Shown piece by piece: positions 1 to 8,983 of a stretch of DNA of 64,000 bases. The notes under the pieces were generated by a model. The model had not been told where the DNA came from. It ran no database searches and was given only the letters and a program-made list of their open reading frames with translations. This DNA comes from Streptomyces sp. NBC_01591 (GTDB lineage: Bacteria > Actinomycetota > Actinomycetes > Streptomycetales > Streptomycetaceae). Positions within the stretch are counted from its first letter, which is position 1, and each line of letters opens with the position of its first letter. A program made the translations under genes and the position numbers. The stretch spans positions 7,936,001-8,000,000 of the forward strand of contig NZ_CP109327.1 in NCBI RefSeq assembly GCF_035918155.1, in the 5' to 3' direction.

Positions 1-36
1 CCGGACCGGGGCATCCGGCCACCGTCGCGCCGGGGT

Positions 37-930
37 TCACAGCCCGAATTCGCTGAGGCGGGACTCGTACCGGATGGTGAGGTCTTCGGCCTCATCATCC
101 GGCTCGTCCCAGAGGGAGTCCAGTTCGGAGCGCACCGCGGCGGGCAGGGCCTCGTACCGTTCGGTCCAGGTCTCGGCATCCGGCACCCAGTAGCCGACGA
201 CCTTGAAGCGTTCCACGGGGAGCTTCAGATCCTTGCGCAGGTAACGGCGCACGGAGCGAAGGGAGTTGGTCTGGCCCGCGACCCATACGTATCCGCCCGT
301 CAGATCCGTGCCGGGCGGGATCGCGGCGCTCACGAGCTCGGCCAGGCGGCTGGGGCCGTGGCCGTTGCCACCGTGCACCCAGGTCGTCCTGATGCCGGGC
401 CGGTCCGGGAGCGACTGGACGGAGGACGGCCCGGGCACCTCGATGACCGCCCGGGTCGTGACCTGGTCCGAGGTCTCTTCGAGAAGGCGCGTGACGGCGG
501 GCAGACCGGTCAGATCGGTGATCAGCACCTGCCAGGAGAGATCGGCGGGGGGACTGTAGAGCCCGGTGGGGGAGCTGAGGCCGATGACATCGCCGGGGCG
601 GGCGGCGGCGGCCCAGCCGGACGCCACACCGTGGTCGTGCAGCACGAAATCGATGTCGATCTCGCCGGCCTCCGGGCGCACTGCCCGGATGGTGTAGCTG
701 CGCATGGGGGCGACGGGACGCCCTTCGGGGGTCTGCCAGCCGCCGTTGTCCGTGGTCTCGGGCAAGGAGACGTCCCCGCGGTCGGGGCCGTGGGGGAGGA
801 AGAGGCGTACGTACTCGTCGCCGATACCCGTCGAGGTGAACGTGGCGAGGCCTGCGCCGTCGAAGGTGATGCGGGTCATGGTCCCGGTGAGGGGCTGGAC
901 TCGGGCGACGACGGCTCGGTGGATCGTCAT
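37..930 (-). CDS. Siderophore-interacting protein (FAD-dependent ferric-siderophore reductase)
   Basis: A cytosolic flavoprotein of the SIP family, 297 aa, expected to reduce Fe(III) bound to an imported siderophore so that iron is released. The N-terminal half is the FAD-binding barrel, with the flavin-contact motif RSYTIR near residue 78 and the glycine-rich stretch HGVASGWAAAARPGD. The C-terminal half, ending in an acidic tail, is the NAD(P)H-binding lobe typical of the family. The ATG start follows an AAGGAG ribosome site. It is the last gene of a seven-gene minus-strand iron operon, 73 nt after the ABC half-transporter gene. In mycobacteria a SIP domain is fused to the exporter-fold importer IrtA. 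Here it is a separate protein beside two half-transporters, so I infer a working link with them as well as with the FecBCDE system. Confidence 0.9.
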   Translation of the reverse strand: MTIHRAVVARVQPLTGTMTRITFDGAGLATFTSTGIGDEYVRLFLPHGPDRGDVSLPETTDNGGWQTPEGRPVAPMRSYTIRAVRPEAGEIDIDFVLHDHGVASGWAAAARPGDVIGLSSPTGLYSPPADLSWQVLITDLTGLPAVTRLLEETSDQVTTRAVIEVPGPSSVQSLPDRPGIRTTWVHGGNGHGPSRLAELVSAAIPPGTDLTGGYVWVAGQTNSLRSVRRYLRKDLKLPVERFKVVGYWVPDAETWTERYEALPAAVRSELDSLWDEPDDEAEDLTIRYESRLSEFGL

Positions 931-1003
931 GGGTGCTGCTCCTTCGTACGGGGGTGGCTCCCCCTGGACGTGCGGGTGTCGGGTGGTGACTTCCGGACAG
1001 GTG

Positions 1004-2770
1004 CTACAGCGCGACCGGGTCCGGTGGCTGGGTCGTGCGGGTGTATGCCTGCCAGAGGGCGGCGTACTCCCCTCCCCGGGACAGCAGTTCGGCGTGTGTG
1101 CCGTGCTCGGCGGCCTCGCTGCGGTTGAGGATGAGGACGCGGTCCGCGTCGCGTGCCTGCTCCAGGCGGTGTGCGACGATCACGCTGGTCCGCCCCCGGA
1201 CGACCCGCGCGAGAGCCGTCCGCAGGAGGGCGCGGGTCTGCGTACCGGATTCGGCGGTGGCCTCGTCGAGGATGACGACGGGCGGGTCGGCGAGCAGGAC
1301 GCGGGCCAGGGCGAGGTGCTGGACCGCCCCGTCGTCCAGTGGTGTCCCGCCGGGGCCGAGGACGGTGTCGAGCCCGGATTCCAGGCCCAGTGCCCAGTCG
1401 GCCCCGACCTCGCGCAGGCATCGGCGGAGTTCGGTGTCGGTGGCACCGGGCCGGGCGATCCTCAGATTGTCCGCGAGGGTGCCGCCGAACAGATGGACTT
1501 CCTGGGTGACCAGATAGCGGGTGGGGGAGCCGGGGCCCGCGGCGTCCCCGACGGTGATCCGTCCCTCGGACGGCTCGTCGAGGCCCGCGATCAGGCGGGC
1601 CAGGGTGCTCTTGCCCGAGCCGCTGGCGCCGACGAGCGCGACGCTGGTGCACGCGGGTACGTGCAGGGAGACATCACGGAGCACCGGACGCGTCCCGTCG
1701 TACGAGTACGAGACACCCCGCACCTCGATCTCCGCTCCGCACGACGTCCCGTCCCGGCCGCCCGGTGCGCTGCCGGGGCGGTCGCCCAGGTCGGTGATCC
1801 CGACGAGACGCGCCAGTCCCACGGTGGCTCGCTGGACGTCGTCCAGACTGCCCAGGAGAGCTCCTACCGGACCGAACAGTCGGTGGAAGTAGAGGGCCGC
1901 GGCGGTTGCCGCGCCCAGCGAGATCGTCCCGGAGCGTAGCAGCGCGAAGCCGGTCATGAGTACGGCGGCGAGGCCGAGGAACTCCGCCGCGTTGAGCAGC
2001 CCCGTGAAGCGATTGCGCAGCCGCACACCGTCGCGCTGCCGCTCGATGGCCAGTTCGCTGCGCTCGGCCAGTTCACCGAGGTGCTGGTCCTGGGTCCGGT
2101 ACGTACGGATCGTCGCGGCCCCGTGCACCGACTCCACGACGCACTGCCCGCGCGCCGACTCCAGACGGCGGATGTCCCCGTACACCAGGTGGGAGCGGGT
2201 GAGGAACTGCCGGGTGGCGAGTACGTGAACGGGCAGACAGACCAGGCCGGCAAGGGCCAGACGGGGATCGAGGACGGCCAGACCCACCACGCTCAGGGCG
2301 ATCGTGAAGCCGGCGGCGGTGACATCGGGAAGCACGTCCGAGGCCGCTTCGGAGATCGCCTCGACGTCACGGGTGACCCGGGAGACGACATCGGAACTGC
2401 CGGAGGACTCGACGACGCCGCCGGGAAGGTGGATCGCGGTCTCGAACACGTCTTCGCGCAGGCCCGCCAGGACGTCCTGGACCAGCGAGACCAGCATCCG
2501 GCCACCGGCGAAGGCAAGCCCGGCGCCGGTGGCGGCGACGAGGACGAGGGCGATTCCGAGAACAGTGACCCGGCCCGGTTCGGCCTTGTCCACGACGGCG
2601 TTCACGATCCCGCCGAGCAACGGCGGGGTGGCGAGCGTGACCGCCGTACCGCCGAGCAGGGTGAGCACGGCCACGGCGAGCCGGCCGCGGTGTGCGCCGA
2701 GCCGGCGCAGGAGCTCTCGCCTGGTGCGGCGCGTGCCGGCGACGGGCAGAGTGCTGTTCTCGGGGGTCAC
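1004..2770 (-). CDS. ABC half-transporter, exporter fold (intact Walker A, degenerate signature)
   Basis: Membrane ABC half-transporter of 588 aa: a six-helix type IV transmembrane domain (about residues 25-310) followed by an ATPase domain. Walker A is canonical (GASGSGKST, residues 381-389), the Walker B glutamate is E503 (VVILDEATA) and the H-loop histidine is H534. The ABC signature is degenerate: LDDGA at residue 478 where LSGGQ is expected. The partner encoded just upstream has the opposite pattern. The GTG start overlaps the partner's stop as GTGA, so the two are translationally coupled and probably form a heterodimer. Position between siderophore permeases and a siderophore reductase points to siderophore transport. 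By analogy with IrtAB or YbtPQ this could be import in spite of the exporter fold. Export of a siderophore is the main alternative. Confidence 0.88.
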   Translation of the reverse strand: MTPENSTLPVAGTRRTRRELLRRLGAHRGRLAVAVLTLLGGTAVTLATPPLLGGIVNAVVDKAEPGRVTVLGIALVLVAATGAGLAFAGGRMLVSLVQDVLAGLREDVFETAIHLPGGVVESSGSSDVVSRVTRDVEAISEAASDVLPDVTAAGFTIALSVVGLAVLDPRLALAGLVCLPVHVLATRQFLTRSHLVYGDIRRLESARGQCVVESVHGAATIRTYRTQDQHLGELAERSELAIERQRDGVRLRNRFTGLLNAAEFLGLAAVLMTGFALLRSGTISLGAATAAALYFHRLFGPVGALLGSLDDVQRATVGLARLVGITDLGDRPGSAPGGRDGTSCGAEIEVRGVSYSYDGTRPVLRDVSLHVPACTSVALVGASGSGKSTLARLIAGLDEPSEGRITVGDAAGPGSPTRYLVTQEVHLFGGTLADNLRIARPGATDTELRRCLREVGADWALGLESGLDTVLGPGGTPLDDGAVQHLALARVLLADPPVVILDEATAESGTQTRALLRTALARVVRGRTSVIVAHRLEQARDADRVLILNRSEAAEHGTHAELLSRGGEYAALWQAYTRTTQPPDPVAL

Positions 2771-4452
2771 CGGGGTGTTCCGTTCGGTTCGTGGGGTGTT
2801 CCGCCGAGGTCGATGACCCGGTCGCAGGCGGAGAGCAGGATCCGGCTGGTGGTGATCAGGAGGGTCGTGGAGGGCAGATCGCGGAGTCCCTGGGCGATAC
2901 GCCGTTCGGTCACCGGGTCGACGGCGGTGGTGGGTTCGTCGAGGACGACGACATCGGTTCCTGAGTGCAGCGCGCGGGCGAGCAGCAGGCGCTGGCGCTG
3001 ACCGCCGGAGAGCCTGCGGCCGTGTTCGCCGACGTCGGCCCGGTCTCCTCCGATGTGTTCGAGTACGTCGTCGAGCATCGTGGCCCTGATCACGGCGGTG
3101 TCCGACGTGCCTCCCCGGGGGACGAGGTTCGACCGCAGGGTGCCGGAGAACACCGCTCCGTGGTGGGGCGGGGCGGCGATCCGTGCGCGGACCCGGTCCG
3201 GGCCGAGGTCGACGGCGTCGACGCCGTCGACCAGGAGTTCGCCGCGGCGCAGGGGAACGCGGTAGCCGAGCCGGTCACTGAGATCCCGCGCGTGCCCGGG
3301 GTGGCGTGGCACGACACCGACGAGCTCGCCGGGCCGGACGTCCAGTGGCTCGGCATGGCCGACCGGATGCCACCGGAGCGTCGCACCGTCGTGGCCCCCG
3401 GCGTCGGCGGGTTCGGCGCAACCGCCCGGCCCGTTCGGGGCGCCGGTCGGCGCCGGGTCTATCAGAGGCGGTTCGTTGATCAGCTCGCTGAGCCGACGCG
3501 CGGAGGCGCGTTTGTGGATCCAGTTGGACGCGAAGGTACCGACATGGGCGAGGGAGCCCTGGAGGTACTGGGCGAGCCCGAGGACGGTGACGAGCTGACC
3601 GATGGTGAGGTGGCCCCTGAGCGCGAGAAGTCCCGACGCCGTGGCGAGCGCGGCCAGGAACACCCCTGACAGCAGCAGGCTGAGACCGCTGTACGCCAGG
3701 ATGGAGCGCGCGGCGGCGACGGCACCCTTGCGTGACTCCTCACTCGCGGTGCGGTAGCGGCGGGCGGCCTCCGCCTGGGCGTTCATGCCGATCACCACCC
3801 GTAGTCCGGTGATCATGTCGGTGGCCACGTCGCCGGCCCGGGCGGCCGAACTCTGCTCGGCCAGTCCCCGGGCCTCCAGGGGCATCGAGATCCGGCGCAT
3901 GACGACGAGCACCAGGACGGTACTGGCGACGACGCCCAGACCCAGCGGTACGGAGATGACCAGCAGGGCGGTGGACGCCGTCAGGATGGCCGTGACCGTC
4001 GATGCTTGCTGGACGACGCTCCAGGAGACCCCGGCGACCCGGTAGGTGTCGGACGAGACGAGGGAGAGGGCCTCCCCGGTACCGGGTGCGCGGCGCAGTG
4101 CGTGCGGGTCGAGCAGTCTGGTCATGGCACGCTGTCTCAGCTCGTGCTCGCCGTGGCCGTAGACGGTCACCATGGCCGACGACGCCCGCTGGTACGACAG
4201 GGAGAGGACGATGAACACCCCGGCGAGCGCGGCGAGCCACCAGAGCAGGGCTGGGCGGTTCAAGGGGGCCAGCGCCCGGTCGATGACGACGCCGATGAGG
4301 ATCGGCACCAGCGCCTCGCACAGCTCGTGGACCATGAACGCGAGGGTCGTGAGCGTGAGCCGCCGGGCGCGGCCTTGGTGCAGGAGCGCGACGCGGAACA
4401 GCGACGGGACGGAACCGGGCTCATGGGTACCGGTGGCTGTGGGCTCGTTCAC
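2767..4452 (-). CDS. ABC half-transporter, exporter fold (no Walker A, intact signature)
   Basis: Second half-transporter, 561 aa from the GTG at 4452, which overlaps the upstream ATPase gene's stop as GTGA; an ORF extending further upstream has no domain content in the extra part. The transmembrane domain is followed by an ATPase domain in which the Walker A region (about residues 375-385) reads GVVPRHPGH, with no GxxGxGKS/T. The H-loop position is a threonine in LLITTSR. The signature LSGGQRQR (from L481) and Walker B VVVLDEPTT (E506) are canonical. This is the mirror image of the partner's defects: one composite ATP site (partner Walker A plus this signature) is complete and the other is dead, as in heterodimeric ABC transporters. 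Expected location is the cytoplasmic membrane, as a heterodimer with the 1004-2770 product. Confidence 0.87.
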   Translation of the reverse strand: MNEPTATGTHEPGSVPSLFRVALLHQGRARRLTLTTLAFMVHELCEALVPILIGVVIDRALAPLNRPALLWWLAALAGVFIVLSLSYQRASSAMVTVYGHGEHELRQRAMTRLLDPHALRRAPGTGEALSLVSSDTYRVAGVSWSVVQQASTVTAILTASTALLVISVPLGLGVVASTVLVLVVMRRISMPLEARGLAEQSSAARAGDVATDMITGLRVVIGMNAQAEAARRYRTASEESRKGAVAAARSILAYSGLSLLLSGVFLAALATASGLLALRGHLTIGQLVTVLGLAQYLQGSLAHVGTFASNWIHKRASARRLSELINEPPLIDPAPTGAPNGPGGCAEPADAGGHDGATLRWHPVGHAEPLDVRPGELVGVVPRHPGHARDLSDRLGYRVPLRRGELLVDGVDAVDLGPDRVRARIAAPPHHGAVFSGTLRSNLVPRGGTSDTAVIRATMLDDVLEHIGGDRADVGEHGRRLSGGQRQRLLLARALHSGTDVVVLDEPTTAVDPVTERRIAQGLRDLPSTTLLITTSRILLSACDRVIDLGGTPHEPNGTPR

Positions 4453-5276
4453 GGTGCGTTCCGCCGCCGGGGCAGGGGGATGACCATGGGCGTTGCGGTG
4501 ACCGGGTCGGGGACGACCCGGCAGGGCAGGTCGAACACCTCTTCCACCAGTTCCGCGGTCACGACCTCCTGCGGGGTGCCCTCGGCGACGATCCGGCCGT
4601 CGCGCATGGCGATGAGACGGGTCGCGTAGCGGGCCGCGTGGTTGAGATCGTGCAGCACCGCGACCAGGGTGTGCCCGGCGAGGTGCAGGTCGGCGAACAG
4701 CTCCAACAGGTCGATCTGGTGGGCGATGTCGAGGAAGGTGGTCGGTTCGTCCAGCAGGAGGATGGGAGTCTGCTGAGCCAGGACCATCGCCACCCGGACG
4801 CGTTGGCGCTGGCCGCCGGAGAGCTCGTCGACGAGCCGGTCGGACAGTTCCGTTATGGAGGTGGCCGCCATCGCGTCGAGCACGGCCCGTTCGTCCTGTT
4901 CGGTCCACTGGCGCATCAGCCGCTGGTGCGGGTGGCGTCCCCGGGCGACCAGTTCGGCGACGGAGATCCCGTCGGGTGCCTGCGAGGTCTGCGGCAGCAG
5001 CCCCAGAAGCCGAGCGACCTCCTTGGAGCGGTAGTTCGCGATGGACCGGCCGTCGAGCACGACCTCTCCCGCACTGGGTTTCAGCAGGCGGGACACGGCC
5101 CGCAGCAGGGTGGACTTGCCGCAGGCGTTGGGGCCGATGATCACGGTGAAGGAATGGTCCGGGATCCGTACGTCCAGATGCTCGGAGATGGGCCGGCGGG
5201 CATAGCCGATGGTCGCGTCGAGCACCTCCAGCCGTGCCGGATCCGGCGTCCGAATGTATTGCGTCGTGGTGGTCAC
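4449..5276 (-). CDS. Iron-siderophore ABC importer ATPase (FecE/FepC type)
   Basis: ATPase subunit of a ferric-siderophore ABC importer, 275 aa from the chosen start. Walker A is GPNACGKST, the signature ELSGGQRQRVR and Walker B ILLLDEPTTFLD, in the order and spacing of FecE/FepC proteins. I chose the GTG at 5276 because it has AGGAG eight bases upstream and gives the family length. An in-frame ATG at 5360 overlaps the upstream permease stop as ATGA but adds only a proline-rich tail with a weak ribosome site, so it is the alternative start. The protein should couple ATP hydrolysis to the two permeases encoded just upstream. Confidence 0.92.
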   Translation of the reverse strand: MTTTTQYIRTPDPARLEVLDATIGYARRPISEHLDVRIPDHSFTVIIGPNACGKSTLLRAVSRLLKPSAGEVVLDGRSIANYRSKEVARLLGLLPQTSQAPDGISVAELVARGRHPHQRLMRQWTEQDERAVLDAMAATSITELSDRLVDELSGGQRQRVRVAMVLAQQTPILLLDEPTTFLDIAHQIDLLELFADLHLAGHTLVAVLHDLNHAARYATRLIAMRDGRIVAEGTPQEVVTAELVEEVFDLPCRVVPDPVTATPMVIPLPRRRNAP

Positions 5277-5356
5277 GAAGGCTTCTCCTGGCTGACGGTT
5301 CGGAGGCGGCGACGGCGGCGCGGGCGACGGGGCCGGCGCCTGCGGCATCCGCGGGT

Positions 5357-6436
5357 TCATCGGCGTCGGCCCGCGTACTGACGGGCCAGGAGCCAGGCGA
5401 GGTAGGCCCCTCCGACGCACACCGTGACGACGCCCACGGGCAGGTCGACGCGCTGCGCGATGTAGTCGGCGGAAACGAGGACGACGGCGCCGGTGAGTGC
5501 TGCCGGGGCGATGCGCAGCGTGGTGCAGCTCCTGGTCAGACGCTGGGCGATCTGCGGTGCGGCGAGTGCGACGAACGCGATCGGGCCGACGGCCGCGGTC
5601 ACCAGCGCGGTGAGCGCGACCCCGACGAGGGTGGCGACGAGCCGGGTGCGCTGCGCGTTCACGCCGAGCGCCACGGCGGTGTCGTCGCCCATCTCCAGCT
5701 GGACCAGGGGCCGTACCACGGCGGCGGAGCAGACCAGCAGGACGGCGAGGACGACCGTCGCTGAACCCAGTTGGCCGAAGCCGAGTCCGCTGAGGGATCC
5801 GGCTCCCCAGGTCGCCGCGAGCATGGCCTGCTGAGGGCTGACGGAGAGGAGCAGCATCGAGGTGAGGGAACCGAGGAACGCACCGACGGCGATGCCGACG
5901 ATGATGAGACGGAACGGCTGCAGCCCGCCGCGGTAGGCCAGTACGTACACCAGCAGTGCCGTGGCCGACCCGCCGATCAGCGAACCGGACGCGATGGCAA
6001 GGTAGTTGGCGGTTCCGATGAGCAGCATGACGACGCTGGCGCCCGCGTACGAACCGGAGGCGAAACCGATCACGTCCGGGGAGCCCAGCGGGTTCTTGGT
6101 CAGCGACTGGAAGATCGCCCCGCTGATCGCGAGTGCCGCACCGCAGATGATCGCGAACAGCAGCCGGGGAAGCCGCCAGTTCACGACGACGAGCCGCGAA
6201 CGGGAGTCGGCGTCCGGGTCGAACAGGGCGGACAGCACCTGCGCGGGCGAGAGCGAGATGGATCCGGAGCCGAGTGTGAGCACGCCGAGGGCGGCCACGG
6301 TCACCGCCAGGGCGGCACAGACGAGGACGGATCGCCGTTCGACGCGCAGCGCCATCGAGCCGAGGCGCCAGTGCCAGACGGTACGTCCGAAGGCGACCCG
6401 GTCCGGTGGGGCCTGCGACGGGGTTCCGGTGATCAC
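5357..6436 (-). CDS. FecCD-family siderophore permease
   Basis: Integral membrane permease of a ferric-siderophore ABC importer, 359 aa from the GTG at 6436, which overlaps the preceding permease stop as GTGA. A cytoplasmic arginine-rich N-terminus (residues 1-30) is followed by about ten hydrophobic segments. The conserved FecCD pattern LPRLLFAIICGAALAISGAIFQ and LTKNPLGSPDVIGF is present, and near the C-terminus is the VGPIAFVALAAPQIAQRL stretch that contacts the ATPase. It should pair with the product of 6433-7515 to form the BtuC-like channel. Confidence 0.93.
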   Translation of the reverse strand: MITGTPSQAPPDRVAFGRTVWHWRLGSMALRVERRSVLVCAALAVTVAALGVLTLGSGSISLSPAQVLSALFDPDADSRSRLVVVNWRLPRLLFAIICGAALAISGAIFQSLTKNPLGSPDVIGFASGSYAGASVVMLLIGTANYLAIASGSLIGGSATALLVYVLAYRGGLQPFRLIIVGIAVGAFLGSLTSMLLLSVSPQQAMLAATWGAGSLSGLGFGQLGSATVVLAVLLVCSAAVVRPLVQLEMGDDTAVALGVNAQRTRLVATLVGVALTALVTAAVGPIAFVALAAPQIAQRLTRSCTTLRIAPAALTGAVVLVSADYIAQRVDLPVGVVTVCVGGAYLAWLLARQYAGRRR

Positions 6437-7515
6437 AGGGTGCTCACCTTCCGGCGCCGGACGAGGGCCACGAGGACGGGTGCGCCGATGAGCGCGGTGA
6501 CGAGTCCTACCCGCAGTTCCCCGGAGGGGAGCACCACACGTCCGATGATGTCGGCGGCCAGCAGGAAGGCGGGGGCGGCGACGACTGTGACGGGCAGGAT
6601 CCAGCGCTGGTCCGGTCCGACGAACCACCGCACGATGTGGGGCACCATCAGACCGACGAACGAGATGGGTCCGGCGACGGCGACGGCGGTCCCGGCCAGC
6701 AGGGTGACGGCGACGACCACGGTCACCCGGGTGAGCGCCAGGCGGGTTCCCAGCGACCGGGCGGTGTCGTCGCCGAGCGCGAGGGCGTTGAGCGATCCCG
6801 CGCTGGACATTCCCAGGACGAGGCCGGCACCGATGAGCGGCAGGGCGACCGGGAGGATGTCGAGCGACCGGCCGCCGATGGAGCCGACTCCCCAGAACCG
6901 CATGATGTCGAAGGTGGTCGTGCTCTTGAGCGCCATGGCGGTGGTGAATCCGCCACACACGGCGCTGAACGCGACGCCCGCGAGGGTGAGTTTGACCGGG
7001 GTGCCGCGGCCGGCCCCGATCGAGCCGAGGACGTAGACGAGCACGGTGAGGCCGAAGGCGCCGGCCAGCGCGAACCAGATGAACTGGCTCGCGGCGGTGA
7101 ACCCGAGTACGGCGACGGCGAAGGTCACCGCGAGGCTCGCGCCCGCGTTGACGCCGAGAATGCCGGGATCGGCCAGGGGGTTACGGGTGAACGCCTGGAT
7201 CAGCGCGCCGCTCAGGCCGAGGGCCGCGCCGACGACGAGGCCGATCACGGTGCGCGGCACCCGCAGCTCACGCACCATCACATGCTCATCGGAGTCGTCG
7301 AAGTGGAACAGCGCGTCCCAGACCGTGCCGGGTGCGATGGAACGGGCGCCGACCATGACACTGAGGACTGCCACGACGAGCAGCAGCGCGGCGGCGGCCA
7401 GCAGGATCAGCGGGCGGGACCGGCCGCGCCGGGCCGGGCCCGCGCCGAGGAGCGGGCCCGGCACATCACGCTGTGCACCGGTGGCGAGGTCACCCGGGGG
7501 TGATGGGGTTTTCAT
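6433..7515 (-). CDS. FecCD-family siderophore permease
   Basis: First permease of the importer, 360 aa. The ATG at 7515 is preferred because AAGGA lies six bases upstream; an in-frame GTG 24 nt earlier lacks such a site. Family motifs are LRVPRTVIGLVVGAALGLSG, FTRNPLADPGILGVN and, near the end, AGPISFVGLMVPHIVR. About ten transmembrane segments can be read. It lies 45 nt after the receptor lipoprotein gene and overlaps the second permease by four bases, so it belongs to the same transcript. Confidence 0.93.
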   Translation of the reverse strand: MKTPSPPGDLATGAQRDVPGPLLGAGPARRGRSRPLILLAAAALLLVVAVLSVMVGARSIAPGTVWDALFHFDDSDEHVMVRELRVPRTVIGLVVGAALGLSGALIQAFTRNPLADPGILGVNAGASLAVTFAVAVLGFTAASQFIWFALAGAFGLTVLVYVLGSIGAGRGTPVKLTLAGVAFSAVCGGFTTAMALKSTTTFDIMRFWGVGSIGGRSLDILPVALPLIGAGLVLGMSSAGSLNALALGDDTARSLGTRLALTRVTVVVAVTLLAGTAVAVAGPISFVGLMVPHIVRWFVGPDQRWILPVTVVAAPAFLLAADIIGRVVLPSGELRVGLVTALIGAPVLVALVRRRKVSTL

Positions 7516-7560
7516 GGTTGTCCTTGGGGGTGGCGTCACCTGCGGAGTGGCAGCCGACGG

Positions 7561-8649
7561 TCAGAAGTCCGCGCCGGTGTTGCCCTTGCCCGAGACGGCG
7601 TCGGCGAGCATCGGTACGTAGCGTTCGATCGCCCAGGGGATGGAGAGCACGGAGGGGCCGCTGGTGGCCATGCCCATGGTCGGGTCCTGGACGAAGGCGT
7701 AGTGCTTGCCGGCGATCGGCTTCCAACGCGAGAACAACGGGTCCTTGAGGGTGTGCTCGACCTCGTCGGGGCCGCTGGCCCAGGCGACGAAGATGTCGGC
7801 CTCGATCGTGTCGAGCTTCTCCAGGCTGACTCCGCCGTACCAGTTGGTGCCCTTGACGGTGGACGCGATCGCGCTCATCGACGGGGTGTTCTTGAAGCCC
7901 ATCTCGGTCAGCAGCCGGACCCGGGCGTCGTAGTCGACGTACAGGCCGACCTCCGTCGTCCCGGGCGGGAAGGCCACTCCGTAGGCGAAGGTCTTGTCCT
8001 TGAACTCCGGGTGGTCCTCGGCCACTGCGGCCAACTGTCCCTGGACGTCGGTGACGAGGCTCTCGGCCTTCGTGTTCTCGCCCATCGCCTTGCCGATGGT
8101 GCGGGTCATCTCCTGCCAGGTCCCGCCGTCCCACGGCTTCTTCAGATACGGGACGGTGGGTGCTATCTCGGAGAGACGCTTGTATTCGACGTCCGTGATG
8201 CCGGAGTACAGGCCGATGATGAGGTCCGGCTCCAGCGAGAGGATCTGCTCGAAGTCGATCTCGCCCGCGTCACCGCGGTTCAGTATCTCGGGCAGGGGGC
8301 CGCCGAGCTTCTCGACCGTGCCGCGGAACCACGGAGTGTATCCCTGCTTGTCGCCACCCCACTGCTCGTCGACACCGACCGGGACCGTGCCCAGTGCCGA
8401 GACCACGTCCAGTGACATCCAGCTGAGCGCCACGATGCGTTGGGGCTTCTGCTCGACCGTCGTGCTCCCGTGGCCGTGCTTGATGGTTACGGGGAAGCTC
8501 GCCGCGGCGGACCCGGTCTTCGCCTTCGCCGAGTCCGGTTCGGACCCGGCGCTGCCACAGCCCGCCAGGCTCACGACGACGGCGATCACCAGCGCCATGG
8601 CGCGGACCAGGGTGCCCGGTCCGCGTCGGGCGGGGGTGGATATGGACAT
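7561..8649 (-). CDS. Iron-siderophore binding lipoprotein (FecB/FhuD type)
   Basis: Extracytoplasmic siderophore receptor, 362 aa. A lipoprotein signal occupies the N-terminus, with lipobox VSLAGC (cysteine near residue 32). The periplasmic-binding-protein fold is shown by PQRIVALSWMSLDVVSALG, by the domain-linking helix region and by the second lobe with DVQGQLAAVAEDHPEFKDKT. The ATG at 8649 has AGGAGA just upstream. It is the first gene of the iron operon, and an iron box lies about 105 nt upstream of the start, so DmdR/DtxR-Fe(II) repression is the likely control. The ligand cannot be told from sequence. Confidence 0.92.
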   Translation of the reverse strand: MSISTPARRGPGTLVRAMALVIAVVVSLAGCGSAGSEPDSAKAKTGSAAASFPVTIKHGHGSTTVEQKPQRIVALSWMSLDVVSALGTVPVGVDEQWGGDKQGYTPWFRGTVEKLGGPLPEILNRGDAGEIDFEQILSLEPDLIIGLYSGITDVEYKRLSEIAPTVPYLKKPWDGGTWQEMTRTIGKAMGENTKAESLVTDVQGQLAAVAEDHPEFKDKTFAYGVAFPPGTTEVGLYVDYDARVRLLTEMGFKNTPSMSAIASTVKGTNWYGGVSLEKLDTIEADIFVAWASGPDEVEHTLKDPLFSRWKPIAGKHYAFVQDPTMGMATSGPSVLSIPWAIERYVPMLADAVSGKGNTGADF

Positions 8650-8753
8650 GTCTCTCCTAGGAACTGGACACCGCGCGGTGGTACGCAGGCGGATATGTGG
8701 TGGGAGTCGACGCTGTGGCGGGACAGCCATGCGATCTGTCGCCCACGCGGTGG

Positions 8754-8772
8754 TTAGGCAACCCTCACCTGA
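8754..8772. promoter_or_regulatory. Iron box (DtxR/DmdR/IdeR-type operator)
   Basis: The 19-mer TTAGGCAACCCTCACCTGA matches the classical iron-box consensus TTAGGTTAGCCTAACCTAA at 14 of 19 positions by direct comparison. It stands upstream of the siderophore-receptor gene, so it probably represses the operon when iron is plentiful. Confidence 0.75.
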
Positions 8773-8983
8773 GTGAACGCTAAGCAGACGGAGCGTCGGC
8801 AGGGGTTGCGATCCGGCCAGGGTGTGTCGTGAGTCAGCCACTTGCCGGCGATATCCCTGACACGGGTGCGGGGCGTCCGGCAGTGGCCGGCCCCGGGGAG
8901 GCGTCGGCCGCGCGGAATCCGGAGGCGGTCCCGTCCCCGTCCGGCCGGGACAGGGCCGCCCCCGGTGGCTCCGGTGCGGCGGC

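Noticed and set aside
704..1939. Long plus-strand frame opposite the SIP and ABC genes
   Set aside because: Its residues are only the high-GC shadow of the conserved minus-strand genes; no domain or ribosome site.
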